From Clostridia bacterium (lineage in GTDB: Bacteria > Bacillota > Clostridia > Acetivibrionales > DSM-2933), in the NCBI GenBank assembly GCA_026416815.1, contig JAOAEJ010000034.1, forward strand, positions 1 through 54,233: a stretch of DNA of 54,233 bases, written 5' to 3'. This document shows positions 17,708 to 27,269 of the stretch, piece by piece (the stretch's first letter is position 1; each line of letters opens with the position of its first letter). Made by a program: the position numbers and the translations under genes. The notes below the pieces were generated by a model. It saw nothing but the letters and a program-made list of their open reading frames with translations. It was not told the origin of the DNA and searched no databases.

Positions 17708-18421
17708 TTATGCACGATGAAGAACCTTATCTGTAAATCTGTAACCGATTCCTCTGACTGTTTCTATATAAGATGGGTTATCATCATCGTCTTCAATCTT
17801 TTGTCTCAAATAACGGATGTGCACATCAACAGTCCTTGTCTCTCCATAATAATCGAAACCCCAGATTTTATCAAGAAGTAACTCTCTGGAAAGTACCTTG
17901 CCCTTGTTCATTATAAGCATTTTAAGGAGCTCGAATTCCTTAAGAGGCATTTCCAGAAGGGTATCCTTTTTATATACCTCACGTTTTGTACAATCAATGG
18001 TAATATCGCCATGCTTGATTATTTCGGTTTCCGGAAGGGAGGAGGTGTTTACTCTTCTGAATATGGCTTTTACTCTGGCAAGAAGTTCCCTTACACTAAA
18101 GGGTTTGGTGATATAATCGTCCGCACCGAGTTCAAGGCCTAATACCTTGTCGAATTCCTCGCTTTTAGCAGTAAGCATTATAATGGGTATATTTTTTGTA
18201 CGTATGTTTTGGCGAAGCTGTCTGCACACTTCAAGGCCATCCATTCCCGGAAGCATGATATCCAGTATAAAAAGGTCGGGGGTAGTGTCTTTGCATTCCG
18301 TTAAAAGGCTTTCGCCGCTCTCAAAGGCTAAAATTTTATATCCGTTTGCCTCAAGGTTGTATTTAATGAGTTGCTGAATATGTGCTTCGTCCTCTACGGC
18401 AAAAATCAATTCTCTTGACAT
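17708..18421 (-). CDS. phoP: Phosphate-regulon response regulator
   Basis: A 237-residue OmpR-type regulator. The receiver domain has the acidic pair in VEDEA (residues 9-13), phospho-acceptor Asp54 (FILDIMLPGMDG), a Thr in MLTAKSEE and a Lys in TKPFSVRELLARVKA. The winged-helix output domain (about 135-235) ends with the usual RTVDVHIRYLRQKIE and RGIGYRF motifs. It should bind the TTAACA-type boxes before pstB, pstC, pstS and pit. GAGGTG precedes the ATG by five bases. Confidence 0.95.
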   Translation of the reverse strand: MSRELIFAVEDEAHIQQLIKYNLEANGYKILAFESGESLLTECKDTTPDLFILDIMLPGMDGLEVCRQLRQNIRTKNIPIIMLTAKSEEFDKVLGLELGADDYITKPFSVRELLARVKAIFRRVNTSSLPETEIIKHGDITIDCTKREVYKKDTLLEMPLKEFELLKMLIMNKGKVLSRELLLDKIWGFDYYGETRTVDVHIRYLRQKIEDDDDNPSYIETVRGIGYRFTDKVLHRA

Positions 18422-18450
18422 AAAGCACCTCGTTTCACTATATTTTGGTT

Positions 18451-18490
18451 CAAGCCGATTAATGAGTGTCTTGTTCTATTAATCGGCTTG
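18451..18490 (-). other. Intercistronic hairpin between phoU and phoP
   Basis: A perfect 13-bp inverted repeat (18451-18463 and 18478-18490, CAAGCCGATTAAT) with a 14-base loop lies in the 80-base gap. No T run follows on the minus strand, so it is more likely an RNA-stability or processing element, or a partial attenuator, than a full terminator. It would allow different amounts of pstB-phoU and phoPR. Confidence 0.6.
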
Positions 18491-18501
18491 GATACTGTAC
18501 T

Positions 18502-19209
18502 TTACTTTTTATCATTCATAAGAAAATCCATAGCTGCAGCTCTATTAATCGGTCTTGTCAAATGCTCGTGTTCTCCGGTAACATTAAATACAACCCATTC
18601 ACCAATGTTTGTAGCGTGATCCGCCATTCTTTCAAGATACTTAGCTATAAACATAAATTCAGTTGCTTGTTCTACCGTATCGGGATTATTTTTCATAATA
18701 TTGATTAACTCCAGAATGATTTTTGAAAATAAATCATCCACTCCATCATCGCTGTCGCATACGGTTTGTGCAAGCTTAACATCCTGTTTAACATAGGCAT
18801 CTATTGCCTGGTTAACCATCTGCTTAGCCATATCAGCCATTTTGGGGATATCTATAAGAGGTTTGATATACTTCATATTTGACATTCTTATAGTAATCTC
18901 TGCGATATCTGCTGAATGATCAGCTATTCTTTCCATATCGGTTATAATTTTCAAAGCAGTGCTTATGGATCTCAAATCTTTAGCTAAAGGCTGTTGCCTT
19001 GCAATTAAGTTCAAGCAGATTTTTTCAATCTTTCTCTCCATGTCATCTACGACATCATCATTTTTAATAATCTTTTTGGCAAGCTCAACATCCTGCTTTT
19101 TAAGCGCCAGGATGGTATTGTCTATGGATTCTTCCACCAGGCTGCCCATTTTTATCAACTCTAAATGCAATTCTTCAAGCTCTTTATCAAAAAAATGTCT
19201 TGTTACCAT
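18502..19209 (-). CDS. phoU: Phosphate-specific transport accessory protein PhoU
   Basis: A 235-residue, all-helical protein made of two PhoU repeats. The metal-binding signature KNDDVVDDMERKIE (about 49-62) is repeated as CDSDDGVDDLFSKI (about 149-162), and RIADHSADIAE corresponds to RMADHATNIGE near the C-terminus. PhoU links Pst status to PhoR and restrains phosphate uptake. It lies 33 bases after pstB with GAGGTG seven bases before the ATG, in the common pstB-phoU order. Confidence 0.95.
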   Translation of the reverse strand: MVTRHFFDKELEELHLELIKMGSLVEESIDNTILALKKQDVELAKKIIKNDDVVDDMERKIEKICLNLIARQQPLAKDLRSISTALKIITDMERIADHSADIAEITIRMSNMKYIKPLIDIPKMADMAKQMVNQAIDAYVKQDVKLAQTVCDSDDGVDDLFSKIILELINIMKNNPDTVEQATEFMFIAKYLERMADHATNIGEWVVFNVTGEHEHLTRPINRAAAMDFLMNDKK

Positions 19210-19242
19210 AATTATACACCTCGCTACTAAAATAATATAGAA

Positions 19243-20004
19243 TCATCCGAATCTTCCTGTTATATAATCCTCTGTACGCTTATCGGTAGGCGTGCTGAAA
19301 ATCTTTTCGGTATAATCGTATTCTACTATTTCTCCATGCAGAAAGAAAGCTGTTTTATCAGATATACGACCAGCCTGCTGCATGTTATGTGTTACTATTA
19401 TTATAGTATACTTTTCTTTTAATTCGTCAATCAAATCCTCGATTTTTAGTGTAGATATAGGGTCAAGGGCTGAAGTTGGTTCATCCATCAATACCACTTC
19501 CGGTTCTACTGCAAGAACCCTTGCTATACACAGCCTTTGCTGCTGACCGCCGGATAGACCCAGCGCACTTTGCTTGAGACGGTCTTTTACTTCATCCCAA
19601 AGGGCTGCGTTATGAAGGCTCTTTTCGACAATTTCATCAAGTACCGATTTTGACCTTATTCCGTGGATTCTAGGGCCATAGGCTATATTATCATATATAG
19701 ACATAGGAAAAGGATTTGGCTTCTGGAAAACCATACCTATTTTTTTTCTCAGTTCAACTACGTCATATTCAGTATAAACGTTTAAATCATCAAAATATAC
19801 GTCCCCTGTAATTCTAACGCTGGCGATAAGATCATTCATTCTGTTCAAGGTCTTTAAAAAGGTAGACTTACCACAGCCCGATGGACCTATCAGAGCAGTT
19901 ACCTTTTTGTCGGATATGCTGATAGATACATCCTTCAATGCACGGGTTTCACCATAATACAGGTTAAGATTTTTCGTATAAATCTTTAATTCGCTGTTTT
20001 CCAT
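19243..20004 (-). CDS. pstB: Phosphate ABC transporter ATPase
   Basis: A 253-residue ABC ATPase energising PstCA. Walker A is GPSGCGKST, the Q-loop is in [15 protein letters not shown], the signature [16 protein letters not shown] and Walker [13 protein letters not shown]; the His of the switch is in VTHNMQQA. The frame continues upstream to a TTG at 20025, but ATG at 20004 (MENSELKIY) gives the standard PstB length and has AAGGG upstream. It is the first gene of the leftward pstB-phoU-phoP-phoR transcript and is separated from pstC, which points the other way. Confidence 0.95.
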   Translation of the reverse strand: MENSELKIYTKNLNLYYGETRALKDVSISISDKKVTALIGPSGCGKSTFLKTLNRMNDLIASVRITGDVYFDDLNVYTEYDVVELRKKIGMVFQKPNPFPMSIYDNIAYGPRIHGIRSKSVLDEIVEKSLHNAALWDEVKDRLKQSALGLSGGQQQRLCIARVLAVEPEVVLMDEPTSALDPISTLKIEDLIDELKEKYTIIIVTHNMQQAGRISDKTAFFLHGEIVEYDYTEKIFSTPTDKRTEDYITGRFG

Positions 20005-20094
20005 ATATAAACCAACCCTTCTCAAACATTAGACTAAAAATACTTTGTGCTGAGTTTAAACCCATACAAAATTAAATGAATAATAACAATTAAA

Positions 20095-20133
20095 CATTAA
20101 CCGAGAGTTAATGGGATGTTAACTTAATGTTAA
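20095..20133 (-). promoter_or_regulatory. PHO box array for pstB-phoU-phoPR
   Basis: Reading leftward, TTAACA, TTAACA, TTAACT and TTAATG start exactly 11 bases apart (plus-strand intervals 20128-20133, 20117-20122, 20106-20111, 20095-20100). This is a four-copy PhoP-type box. A possible -10 (TATTAT on the minus strand) lies near 20080-20085, overlapping the zone just beyond the last box. Confidence 0.75.
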
Positions 20134-20224
20134 CTATTTAATAGGTGCCGAATAAACCTCCTCAGTTTGGGACAAACTTTTTAGAGCTTTGTTAATTTTA
20201 AAAGTTCATTATAGTATATCCTGG

Positions 20225-20252
20225 TTAACAATAGTTTAACATTAACTTAACA
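20225..20252 (+). promoter_or_regulatory. PHO box array for pstC-pstA
   Basis: TTAACA occurs three times on the plus strand at 20225, 20236 and 20247, an exact 11-base period. It faces pstC, whose start is about 310 bases away, so the transcript would have a long leader. No clear -10 is seen at the expected distance. The rest of the 20134-20564 interval holds no gene I can support. Confidence 0.7.
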
Positions 20253-20564
20253 ATGCAAATCTTGTAACCTTATTGCCTGCGATGTTATCATAACATTGTG
20301 TTTGAAAGTTCTAAGGCAAACACGAAGTAGTTTCAGATTGTGTTAAGTAAAGTTTGGAAACTAGTGTCTATATAGGATTTGCTGTAGTAAATTTCTACTT
20401 TAATTATTACTTGGATATAGGCTTTTATAATGGTGCTAAATTTAATATTACGGAACTTTTAAATGTTGTTATACTTAGTTAAACTTTAATAATAGTAGTA
20501 AAGTTCTAGCCATAAGGGTAATCGGAGCTGATTGCCTTTTTCTATGGCGTCAGGGGGAGTTTTT

Positions 20565-21494
20565 TTGGTAAATAAGCTCAAATCTTCAATGTCTCCGAAG
20601 GTTAGTCAGAGAATAGCCAGAATGAAGCTGGCCAATGTCGTTGCTAGAAATATATTTTTATTTTTTGCGACGATTTCCATTTTCACAACTGCCGGTATAA
20701 TAATATCTCTTATTGTTGACTCATCAGGATTCTTTGCAAGGGTACCGCTTAAGGATTTCTTGACAGGGACCGAGTGGACGCCGTTATTTAATGATCCGAA
20801 GTTCGGGGTACTGCCCCTGATAACGGGTACTTTGGTAGTAACTATATGTTCTGCTCTTATATCTATTCCTATAGGATTGTTTTCGGCAGTATACCTGAGT
20901 GAGTATGCGAATCCAAGAATAAGGAAGATTATAAAACCTTTTCTTGAAATACTTGCAGGAATACCATCCATAGTTTACGGTTACTTTGCTCTTACGGCAA
21001 TAACTCCTGTACTAAGAAGCATTATACCGCAGACTGAATTCTTAAATGCGGCAAGTGCAAGTATAGCTGTAGGTATTATGACAATACCTTTGGTATCTTC
21101 TCTCAGTGAAGATGCATTAAGGGCCGTTCCCGATTCTTTACGCCATGGGGCTTATGCTTTAGGTTCAACAAAGCTTGAAACCTCCATGAAGGTAGTAGTA
21201 CCTGCTGCAATATCGGGAATATCTGCGTCGTTTGTGTTGGCAATCTCAAGGGCGATAGGAGAGACTATGATAGTTACCATAGCGGCCGGTGCAAAGCCTA
21301 ACTTTACATTTAATCCTCTTGAAAGTGTTCAAACTATGACCGCTTTTATAGTTCAAGCAAGCCAGGGTGACAACCCTCACGGAACAGTAGGCTTTTATTC
21401 GCTCTTTGCTGTAGGACTTGTGCTATTTGTTATGACTCTGGCACTTAACATACTCTCACACCATATAGTTGAAAAATACAGGGAGGAGTATTAA
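20565..21494 (+). CDS. pstC: Phosphate ABC transporter permease PstC
   Basis: About 309 residues with six membrane segments. The frame opens at a TTG at 20532, but AGGGGGAG (20552-20559) points to the TTG at 20565 (LVNKLKSSMSPK). The permease EAA-like loop LRHGAYALGSTKLETSMKVV and the PstC pattern GIPSIVYGYFAL are present, and GATPase-contact residues precede SRAIGETMIV. It forms the membrane channel with PstA; the genes overlap by one base (TAATG). Start choice is moderately sure. Confidence 0.93.
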   Translation: MVNKLKSSMSPKVSQRIARMKLANVVARNIFLFFATISIFTTAGIIISLIVDSSGFFARVPLKDFLTGTEWTPLFNDPKFGVLPLITGTLVVTICSALISIPIGLFSAVYLSEYANPRIRKIIKPFLEILAGIPSIVYGYFALTAITPVLRSIIPQTEFLNAASASIAVGIMTIPLVSSLSEDALRAVPDSLRHGAYALGSTKLETSMKVVVPAAISGISASFVLAISRAIGETMIVTIAAGAKPNFTFNPLESVQTMTAFIVQASQGDNPHGTVGFYSLFAVGLVLFVMTLALNILSHHIVEKYREEY

Positions 21495-22351
21495 TGAAAG
21501 ATAGAATTCGATATAGAAAATTAAAAGATTCAATATTTCATGCAATCATTTTCCTTATAACCTGTATCGGTATTGTTGTCCTCTTTGTGTTAATGTTTGA
21601 CGTGGTAAGGAAGGGGTTGCCCTGGTTGAGTGAGAAGTTCTTTACCGGTTTTCCCTCAAGGTTTGCACGCAAGTCAGGTATTTTACCCGGGCTCCTCGGA
21701 AGTCTGTATATTATAGTACTCACCATTGCAATTTCAGTTCCTGTAGGGTTGGGAACTGCAATATATCTTGAGGAGTATGCAAAGAAAAATTGGCTTACTA
21801 AGTTCATTAAAATAAATATATCCAATCTTTCGGGCACTCCATCCATTGTATACGGACTGCTTGGGCTAGCGGTGTTTGTAAGAGTGTTTGGGTTTGGAAA
21901 CAGCATATTATCTGGGGCTCTTACTCTATCTCTCGTTGTTCTTCCTATAGTAATTGTGGCGTCCCAAGAGGCTATAAAAAGTGTACCGCAGTTTTTACGT
22001 CATGGCTCTTATGCCCTTGGAGCTACAAAGTGGCAAACAATAAGGAAGGTAGTAATACCTACAGCTTTTCCGGGTATATTGACAGGTACTATATTATCGG
22101 TATCAAGAGCACTTGGAGAAACAGCACCTCTAATAATGATTGGAGCTGCTACCTTTATATCTGCTTTGCCTGATAGTATTGGTGACAGGTTCACCGTACT
22201 TCCAATGCAGATATACTATTGGACAAATTTGCCCAAACAGGAATTCAAGGACCTTGCTGCTGCCGGTATAATTGTACTGCTGGGGCTTCTCCTGACAACT
22301 AATGCTGCGGCTATAATATTAAGAAACAAGTTTCAAAGAAATGTTGAGTAG
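21494..22351 (+). CDS. pstA: Phosphate ABC transporter permease PstA
   Basis: A 285-residue, six-segment permease paralogous to PstC. Diagnostic parts are GTPSIVYGLLGLAVFV, the loop LRHGSYALGATKWQTIRKVV and SRALGETAPLIMIGA. It is translationally coupled to pstC through the one-base overlap and followed by a terminator, so in this genome pstS is a separate downstream unit and pstB lies on the other strand. Confidence 0.95.
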   Translation: MKDRIRYRKLKDSIFHAIIFLITCIGIVVLFVLMFDVVRKGLPWLSEKFFTGFPSRFARKSGILPGLLGSLYIIVLTIAISVPVGLGTAIYLEEYAKKNWLTKFIKINISNLSGTPSIVYGLLGLAVFVRVFGFGNSILSGALTLSLVVLPIVIVASQEAIKSVPQFLRHGSYALGATKWQTIRKVVIPTAFPGILTGTILSVSRALGETAPLIMIGAATFISALPDSIGDRFTVLPMQIYYWTNLPKQEFKDLAAAGIIVLLGLLLTTNAAAIILRNKFQRNVE

Positions 22352-22379
22352 TTGATTAAAGGTATAAATAAAATTGATG

Positions 22380-22429
22380 TATGCCCATAAGCTGCATATA
22401 ATCTGCTGCTTGTGGGCATATTGTTTTTA
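22380..22429 (+). terminator. Terminator after pstCA
   Basis: The arms TATGCCCATAAGC (22380-22392) and GCTTGTGGGCATA (22408-22420) pair with a G-T wobble; a TTGTTTTTAG tail follows. Confidence 0.85.
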
Positions 22430-22558
22430 GTTGGTATTTGCGTGGTAGAATAAAATTCTTTAGATTATAAATACGAATCTCAATTATAAAAATAACTTTT
22501 ACGATTAACTCTATTTGTTTTTTATTTTTAAGAGTAATTAAATATTTGTTAAAAACGT

Positions 22559-22623
22559 TTAATTGAATCTTAACAATACTTAACAATGGGATAACACGGG
22601 CTTTATATACGGCATGATATAAT
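22559..22623 (+). promoter_or_regulatory. PHO box array and -10 of pstS
   Basis: TTAATT (22559), TTAACA (22570), TTAACA (22580) and ATAACA (22591) form direct repeats with 11/10/11-base steps, and TATAAT lies at 22618-22623, 21 bases after the last box. This is a textbook PhoP-activated promoter and makes pstS independently inducible. Confidence 0.85.
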
Positions 22624-22655
22624 TACCACATAAAATTTGTTTAGGAGGAGTAAAA

Positions 22656-23618
22656 ATGAAATTAATAAAAAGCTTAAAAAATGTTTTGGTGATTTCGACT
22701 TTAGCTCTATCATTGATAGTAACAGCTGGCTGTGGTAATCAGGCAGGTAATAATACTGAAGGAGATAAAAAGGAAAACACAGCAGCGACAGATACCAATA
22801 AAGATCTAAGCGGTAAAATTGCAGTTGACGGTTCCAGTACAGTATACCCAATCACAATGGCGGTTGCTGAGGAATTCAAGAGTGCAAACCCTAATGTAGA
22901 AGTATCGGTAGCTATGGCTGGCACAGGTGGAGGTATGAAGAAGTTCTATGCAGGTGAAATAGATATCTGCGATGCTTCGAGGCCAATCAAAGAAGAAGAA
23001 ATTGAAAAATGTAAAGAAAAAGGTATCGAATATGTAGAATTCATGGTAGCATATGACGGTATTTCTGTAGTTGTAAATAAGGATAATAACTGGGTAGATT
23101 CTATAACAGCTGAAGAATTAAAGAAAATATGGGAAAAAGACAGTAAGGTTAAGAAATGGAAGGATGTAAATCCTGCATGGCCTGATGCTGAGATAAAGCT
23201 CTATGGTCCTGGTACCGACTCTGGTACATTTGAATTCTTTACAAAAGCTATAAACGGTAAAGAAAAAGAATCAAGGACAGATTTCACTCCGAGTGAAGAT
23301 GACAATGTAATAGTACAGGGTGTGTCCGGTGATAAGAATGCAATGGGTTACTTTGGATTTGCATACTACGAAGAAAATGCGGATAAACTTAAAGTTCTGA
23401 AGATTGGTGGTATAGAACCTACTTTTGACTCAATCAAAGATCTCAGTTACAAACCACTTTCAAGACCTCTCTATATATATGTAAATAAAGCAAAGCTTGA
23501 ACAAGAGCATGTAAAAACATTTGTAAAGTTCTATCTTGAAAATGCTGACACACTGGTTAAAGATGTTAAGTATGTTCCTTTGACTGACTATAAGGATGAA
23601 TTAGCTAAAATAAAATAA
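22656..23618 (+). CDS. pstS: Phosphate-binding lipoprotein PstS
   Basis: A 320-residue extracellular phosphate-binding protein. A lipoprotein signal ends in the lipobox LIVTAGC (Cys about residue 27). The phosphate-binding loops are visible: [10 protein letters not shown] (about 58-67), [10 protein letters not shown] (about 88-97), DASRPIK and the Ser-Gly-Thr motif [12 protein letters not shown] near 190. A Thr/Asn/Glu-rich linker follows the lipid anchor. Ribosome site TAGGAGGAG precedes the ATG. It lies downstream of pstCA instead of first, and a terminator plus its own PHO promoter isolate it. Confidence 0.96.
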   Translation: MKLIKSLKNVLVISTLALSLIVTAGCGNQAGNNTEGDKKENTAATDTNKDLSGKIAVDGSSTVYPITMAVAEEFKSANPNVEVSVAMAGTGGGMKKFYAGEIDICDASRPIKEEEIEKCKEKGIEYVEFMVAYDGISVVVNKDNNWVDSITAEELKKIWEKDSKVKKWKDVNPAWPDAEIKLYGPGTDSGTFEFFTKAINGKEKESRTDFTPSEDDNVIVQGVSGDKNAMGYFGFAYYEENADKLKVLKIGGIEPTFDSIKDLSYKPLSRPLYIYVNKAKLEQEHVKTFVKFYLENADTLVKDVKYVPLTDYKDELAKIK

Positions 23619-23658
23619 ATACTATAAAAACTAAATAAACAAAAATAGTGCTTGAACT

Positions 23659-23692
23659 CATATGGTACTCCGCTTAGGTGGAGTACCATATG
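23659..23692 (+). terminator. Hairpin between pstS and the chemoreceptor gene
   Basis: A perfect 13-bp stem, CATATGGTACTCC (23659-23671) with GGAGTACCATATG (23680-23692), and an 8-base loop. No T run follows; the next ribosome site (GGGGTGA) begins nine bases later. It may be a weak terminator after pstS or a leader structure of the next gene. Confidence 0.55.
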
Positions 23693-23711
23693 TTATATAT
23701 GGGGTGAATAT

Positions 23712-25763
23712 ATGAAGCAAAAGGGAGATACTAGCATATTAAATGTCTCGTTAAAAGTGCAGTTGATTTCAGTTTTAGCAGCAGTTTCGATAATTCCTAT
23801 GATACTAGTAGGAATAGTGACATACTCAAGTACTATAGAAAATATATATACAGATAAGACAAATGCTTTAAAAGCATATTCGGAAGGAATTATAAACAGT
23901 CTTGAAGCTAAAACGGACAGTACAGAAAACCTACTTAAGGGTCTCTCGGTACAATCTGACATTTCAGTAGTATTGGAAAGCTTCAACTATAATCCAGACT
24001 TGGTGGATACCTCAAGATATTATTCAATACAGCTATCACTTAGGAATATGATAAGCAGTTCTGAGAATCTATATGAAACGGTGTTTATTACAGATAAAAA
24101 TGGAAAAATAATAATGGATGGATCAAAGTATAGTCAGTACTATAAAAATAAGACATTTTTTAATGAAAGGGAATTCGAAGAATTAAAGAAAAACAGTAAA
24201 AAGCATTATATTGGTAACCCCTTAAAGTCACAAGCAACCGGTAAGCTTTTACTTCCTATATCACGACCTATAAGGAGCTTATCGGGATTTATGGGTGTTA
24301 TGACGGTTATGATAGACCTGAACAAATTCACTTCAAGTTTCAATCAGATTAAGCCGGGAAAAAGTGGAGAGATTATTGTTATGAATAACAACGGAACAAT
24401 AATCTATCATTCTGATTCTAGACTTCTAAACTCTAAGAATAAAGTTGATATCTTTTCTGATATACTAAATGATAAAGATAAAATGTTAGGTTTTAATACC
24501 TATAGTGACGATAGTAGTGAAAAGGCCTTGTTTTTTAAAAAGTCCCCGCCCGCCGAATGGGTTGTATACACTCAAATTGATAATAATGAGTTTTTAGAAC
24601 CTGTCAGAAAGTTTAGATATTTTATCATTACAGTAATTTTTGCTTTAGTGGTAGCGGTATTAGTTATTGCAACCATTTACTCACGTTATATTTCAAAGCC
24701 CATTAATAGTCTAATAGAACTGATGAATCAAGTAGAGAAAGGGAATCTATGTGTTTCCCTGGATTTCAAAACCAGAGTTTATGAAATTATGAAACTAAAA
24801 AATGGTTTTGAAGAGATGATAAATAATCTAAAAAACCTTATAAGTAACGTTAAGGCTGCTTCTAGTCAAATGGGGGCAGTAACCCAGTATATGACCATAG
24901 CTTCTAATAATTCTTTCGAACATACTCAGCAGACAACTTGTGCAGTAAGGGATATTGCCATGGTCATAGATAAGCAGGCTGAGGATAGTGAGATTGCTAC
25001 AAAAAGCATTGAGGAACTTGCAGTTAAGATTAACACAGCCAGGACACTATCCAACGAAATAAGCACATTTTCTGAAAAGGTAAATAATTCTGCAGAAGCA
25101 GGGATTGAACTGGTGAAAGTTTTAAAAGAAAAATCTTTAATGAATATTAAGAATACTTCAATGGTTGGTGAAGTTATAAAAATGCTTGGTGAGGAAATGC
25201 ACCAAGTAAATAAAATTATTGAAACCATAAACAATATAGCAAAGCAGACAAATCTACTTTCTTTAAATGCAGCAATTGAGGCAGCTAGAGCAGGGGAATC
25301 GGGGAGGGGCTTTTCTATAGTAGCTGAAGAAATTAAAAAGTTGTCCGAGCAGACAACAAGTGAAGCTGGGGAAATTAACAAGCTTATAAACAATATACAT
25401 TCAAATGCGCAAAAGTTGGCAACTGCTATGGAAGGTGCAAGTAGTGCTACTAATGAACAAGATGAGGCGGTTATGCATACAAGGCAAGCATTTGATCAAA
25501 TAAGTGAGTCTATAAAAGACATCAGCTTAAAGATAAAAAACATTGACTCTTACTTGGAAGAAATGGATTATGAAAAGGAAAGCATCGTCAAGCTGGTAAG
25601 GAGTATAAACAATGTTGCTGAAGAAGTTGCTATATGTTCGGAAAATATGAAGGAGCACACTAAGAGTCAGGTTGATATAGTTAGGGAGGTTGATGATTAT
25701 TCATCGTCAGTAAAAATCCTTGCGGAGAATTTAGATAAATCTGTAGATATGTTCAAATTATAA
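23712..25763 (+). CDS. Methyl-accepting chemotaxis protein with Cache-type sensor
   Basis: A 683-residue chemoreceptor. The frame is open from a TTG inside the preceding hairpin, but ATG 23712 has GGGGTGA five bases upstream. TM1 is about 17-37, an extracellular dCache-like domain about 38-300 ([16 protein letters not shown] and [17 protein letters not shown] are typical Cache strands), TM2 about 305-326, HAMP about 327-380 and the signalling domain about 400-683. The hairpin tip contains the conserved [20 protein letters not shown] and [16 protein letters not shown]. It senses an unknown small ligand and signals through CheA; a cheW gene lies 1.5 kb away. It sits directly behind pstS, so phosphate-related sensing is possible but unproven. 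Confidence 0.93.
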   Translation: MKQKGDTSILNVSLKVQLISVLAAVSIIPMILVGIVTYSSTIENIYTDKTNALKAYSEGIINSLEAKTDSTENLLKGLSVQSDISVVLESFNYNPDLVDTSRYYSIQLSLRNMISSSENLYETVFITDKNGKIIMDGSKYSQYYKNKTFFNEREFEELKKNSKKHYIGNPLKSQATGKLLLPISRPIRSLSGFMGVMTVMIDLNKFTSSFNQIKPGKSGEIIVMNNNGTIIYHSDSRLLNSKNKVDIFSDILNDKDKMLGFNTYSDDSSEKALFFKKSPPAEWVVYTQIDNNEFLEPVRKFRYFIITVIFALVVAVLVIATIYSRYISKPINSLIELMNQVEKGNLCVSLDFKTRVYEIMKLKNGFEEMINNLKNLISNVKAASSQMGAVTQYMTIASNNSFEHTQQTTCAVRDIAMVIDKQAEDSEIATKSIEELAVKINTARTLSNEISTFSEKVNNSAEAGIELVKVLKEKSLMNIKNTSMVGEVIKMLGEEMHQVNKIIETINNIAKQTNLLSLNAAIEAARAGESGRGFSIVAEEIKKLSEQTTSEAGEINKLINNIHSNAQKLATAMEGASSATNEQDEAVMHTRQAFDQISESIKDISLKIKNIDSYLEEMDYEKESIVKLVRSINNVAEEVAICSENMKEHTKSQVDIVREVDDYSSSVKILAENLDKSVDMFKL

Positions 25764-25972
25764 CTATTTGGACGTAACTATATGCATAAGGTTGCATTCA
25801 TTAAATTGTACTCCTCTTTTAATTAAAACTTTACACACCCTTAAAACCCTATTATTATTTCAGTGCTAATATTGTTATAGGATTATATGAAAAATGCAAA
25901 GCTTGGGAGTGTCTTCAAATTACTTCGTTCAAATGATATTGGAGGGACCTCTGGCTTTAGGAGGGTGAACAA
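25764..25972. other. Non-coding gap
   Basis: This 209-base AT-rich gap holds the ribosome site of the next gene (AGGAGGGTGAA near 25959) and probably its promoter, but no clear hairpin or consensus promoter. Confidence 0.35.
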
Positions 25973-26578
25973 TTGTTATCAGCAACACATAAACTTATTG
26001 CTAAAAGGGTGTATGAAGCTTTAAAAAATGAGCTGAATGTATGTGTAGATTTAAAAAGTCTTTGTTATGGAAGCATAGCTCCGGATATTTATCCCTCTAT
26101 GATGATATTACCTCATAGCAAGGAGGGGTCGCTGGAGTTTTTACATAAGAATATAGAGTGGCTTATGGAACAACCTATTCCTGAAAATAAACGTGATATG
26201 AAAAATTTTTCTTTCAGACTTGGTATAATAGTACATTTTATATCAGATTATTTTTGCAGTGCTCACAATGAAGCTAAATACAATAATTTGATTAATCATT
26301 TTATATATGAAAGGGCACTCAAAAAGGTTTTTGCCAGACGTATGGAGAAGCATAGTGTGAAACCACCTTATGCATGGTGGTCAATGGGGGATATAAAAGG
26401 ATTTATTGAAAGTAATCATCGAGAATATACATCCGCTAAAAAAAGTATGTATGGAGACATGGTACATTCTCTTAATAACAGTATAATAGTCTCATTAAAA
26501 ATTGTTTCCGGTTGTATGGAAAGACACACGTCGGATATATTTATTAAGCAGCTTGACACAAGATACAGGACTGCATAG
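25973..26578 (+). CDS. Zinc-dependent phospholipase C-like protein
   Basis: A 201-residue protein from a TTG start, seven bases after GGAGGG. It has the pattern of the zinc-dependent phospholipase C/S1-P1 family: an early His (ATHKLIAKRV), YGSIAPDIYP with a metal-ligand Asp, and GIIVHFISDYFCSAHNE, which gives the His-x3-Asp...His cluster. Family members are helical and bind three zinc ions. No signal peptide is visible, so it may act inside the cell or in the spore. The physiological substrate is not known; bacterial members include the phosphatidylcholine-cleaving enzymes. Confidence 0.8.
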   Translation: MLSATHKLIAKRVYEALKNELNVCVDLKSLCYGSIAPDIYPSMMILPHSKEGSLEFLHKNIEWLMEQPIPENKRDMKNFSFRLGIIVHFISDYFCSAHNEAKYNNLINHFIYERALKKVFARRMEKHSVKPPYAWWSMGDIKGFIESNHREYTSAKKSMYGDMVHSLNNSIIVSLKIVSGCMERHTSDIFIKQLDTRYRTA

Positions 26579-26589
26579 GCTCATATAGC

Positions 26590-26634
26590 AATACAAAAAG
26601 GAAAATGACAAGTTATCATTTTCCTTTTTGTATT
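26590..26634 (+). terminator. Strong terminator
   Basis: A perfect 19-bp stem, 26590-26608 with 26616-26634, and a T-rich right arm (TTTTCCTTTTTG). Confidence 0.85.
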
Positions 26635-26710
26635 TACAAGCAAGTAACTTATTTAAGTTAGGAAACGTATAATATTTAGTAAATGACTTTATGTTTAAAG
26701 AGGTGGGATA

Positions 26711-27238
26711 ATGCCTACAAGTCATTTATATAGAGGACAGAATATAGTACCTTATGATAGGGAAAAAGCTGTAGAGTATGCACATAAATGGGCGTTAAAG
26801 CGCAACCCTGACTATTATGACTTTGAGAAGCTTGGCGGTGACTGTACCAGCTTCGCCTCCCAGTGTATTTATGCGGGGAGTGGTGTAATGAACTATAAGC
26901 CAATCTACGGCTGGTACTATGAAAATTCTCATAAGAGGACGGCTTCGTGGTCTGGGGTACACTATTTGTATGATTTTCTGATAAATAATAAAGGGGCCGG
27001 ACCGTATGCTAAAGAAGTGGGGATAGATGAGGTTGAGCCTGGGGATATTATTCAGCTGTCGTTTGATGGGGGAGGGCGTTATAACCATACACCTGTAGTT
27101 GTAGAGGTTGGGAACCCTGTTAAGTATGAAAATATACTGATTGCGGCCCATTCCATTGACAGGGATAACTACCCTTTATCCAACTATAAGTGGGTGGATA
27201 TTAGGTTTTTACACATTCTAGGTGCAAGAAACAAATAA
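26711..27238 (+). CDS. Amidase-domain (Amidase_6) putative cell-wall hydrolase
   Basis: A 175-residue protein made almost wholly of one Amidase_6 (CHAP/NlpC-like) domain. The catalytic Cys45 is in GGDCTSFASQC and His126 in YNHTPVVVEV; the AVEYAHKWA helix, YGWYYEN and VEPGDIIQLS motifs match the family. It has no signal peptide, so it may act in sporulation or autolysis, or be released by other means; the peptide or peptidoglycan bond cleaved is unknown. Start: ATG after AGGTGGG, monocistronic, ending at a terminator shared with cheW. Confidence 0.85.
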   Translation: MPTSHLYRGQNIVPYDREKAVEYAHKWALKRNPDYYDFEKLGGDCTSFASQCIYAGSGVMNYKPIYGWYYENSHKRTASWSGVHYLYDFLINNKGAGPYAKEVGIDEVEPGDIIQLSFDGGGRYNHTPVVVEVGNPVKYENILIAAHSIDRDNYPLSNYKWVDIRFLHILGARNK

Positions 27239-27268
27239 AAAAATCGATGCTTTGCACCGATTTTTTAT
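27239..27268. terminator. Bidirectional terminator between the amidase gene and cheW
   Basis: AAAAATCGATGC (27239-27250) and GCACCGATTTTT (27254-27265) form a 12-bp stem with one mismatch and a 3-base loop, flanked by A and T runs. Confidence 0.85.
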
Positions 27269-27269
27269 T

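Noticed and set aside
18451..18490. The phoU-phoP hairpin as a full terminator
   Set aside because: It has no T run in the transcript direction and phoP has no separate promoter that I can see.
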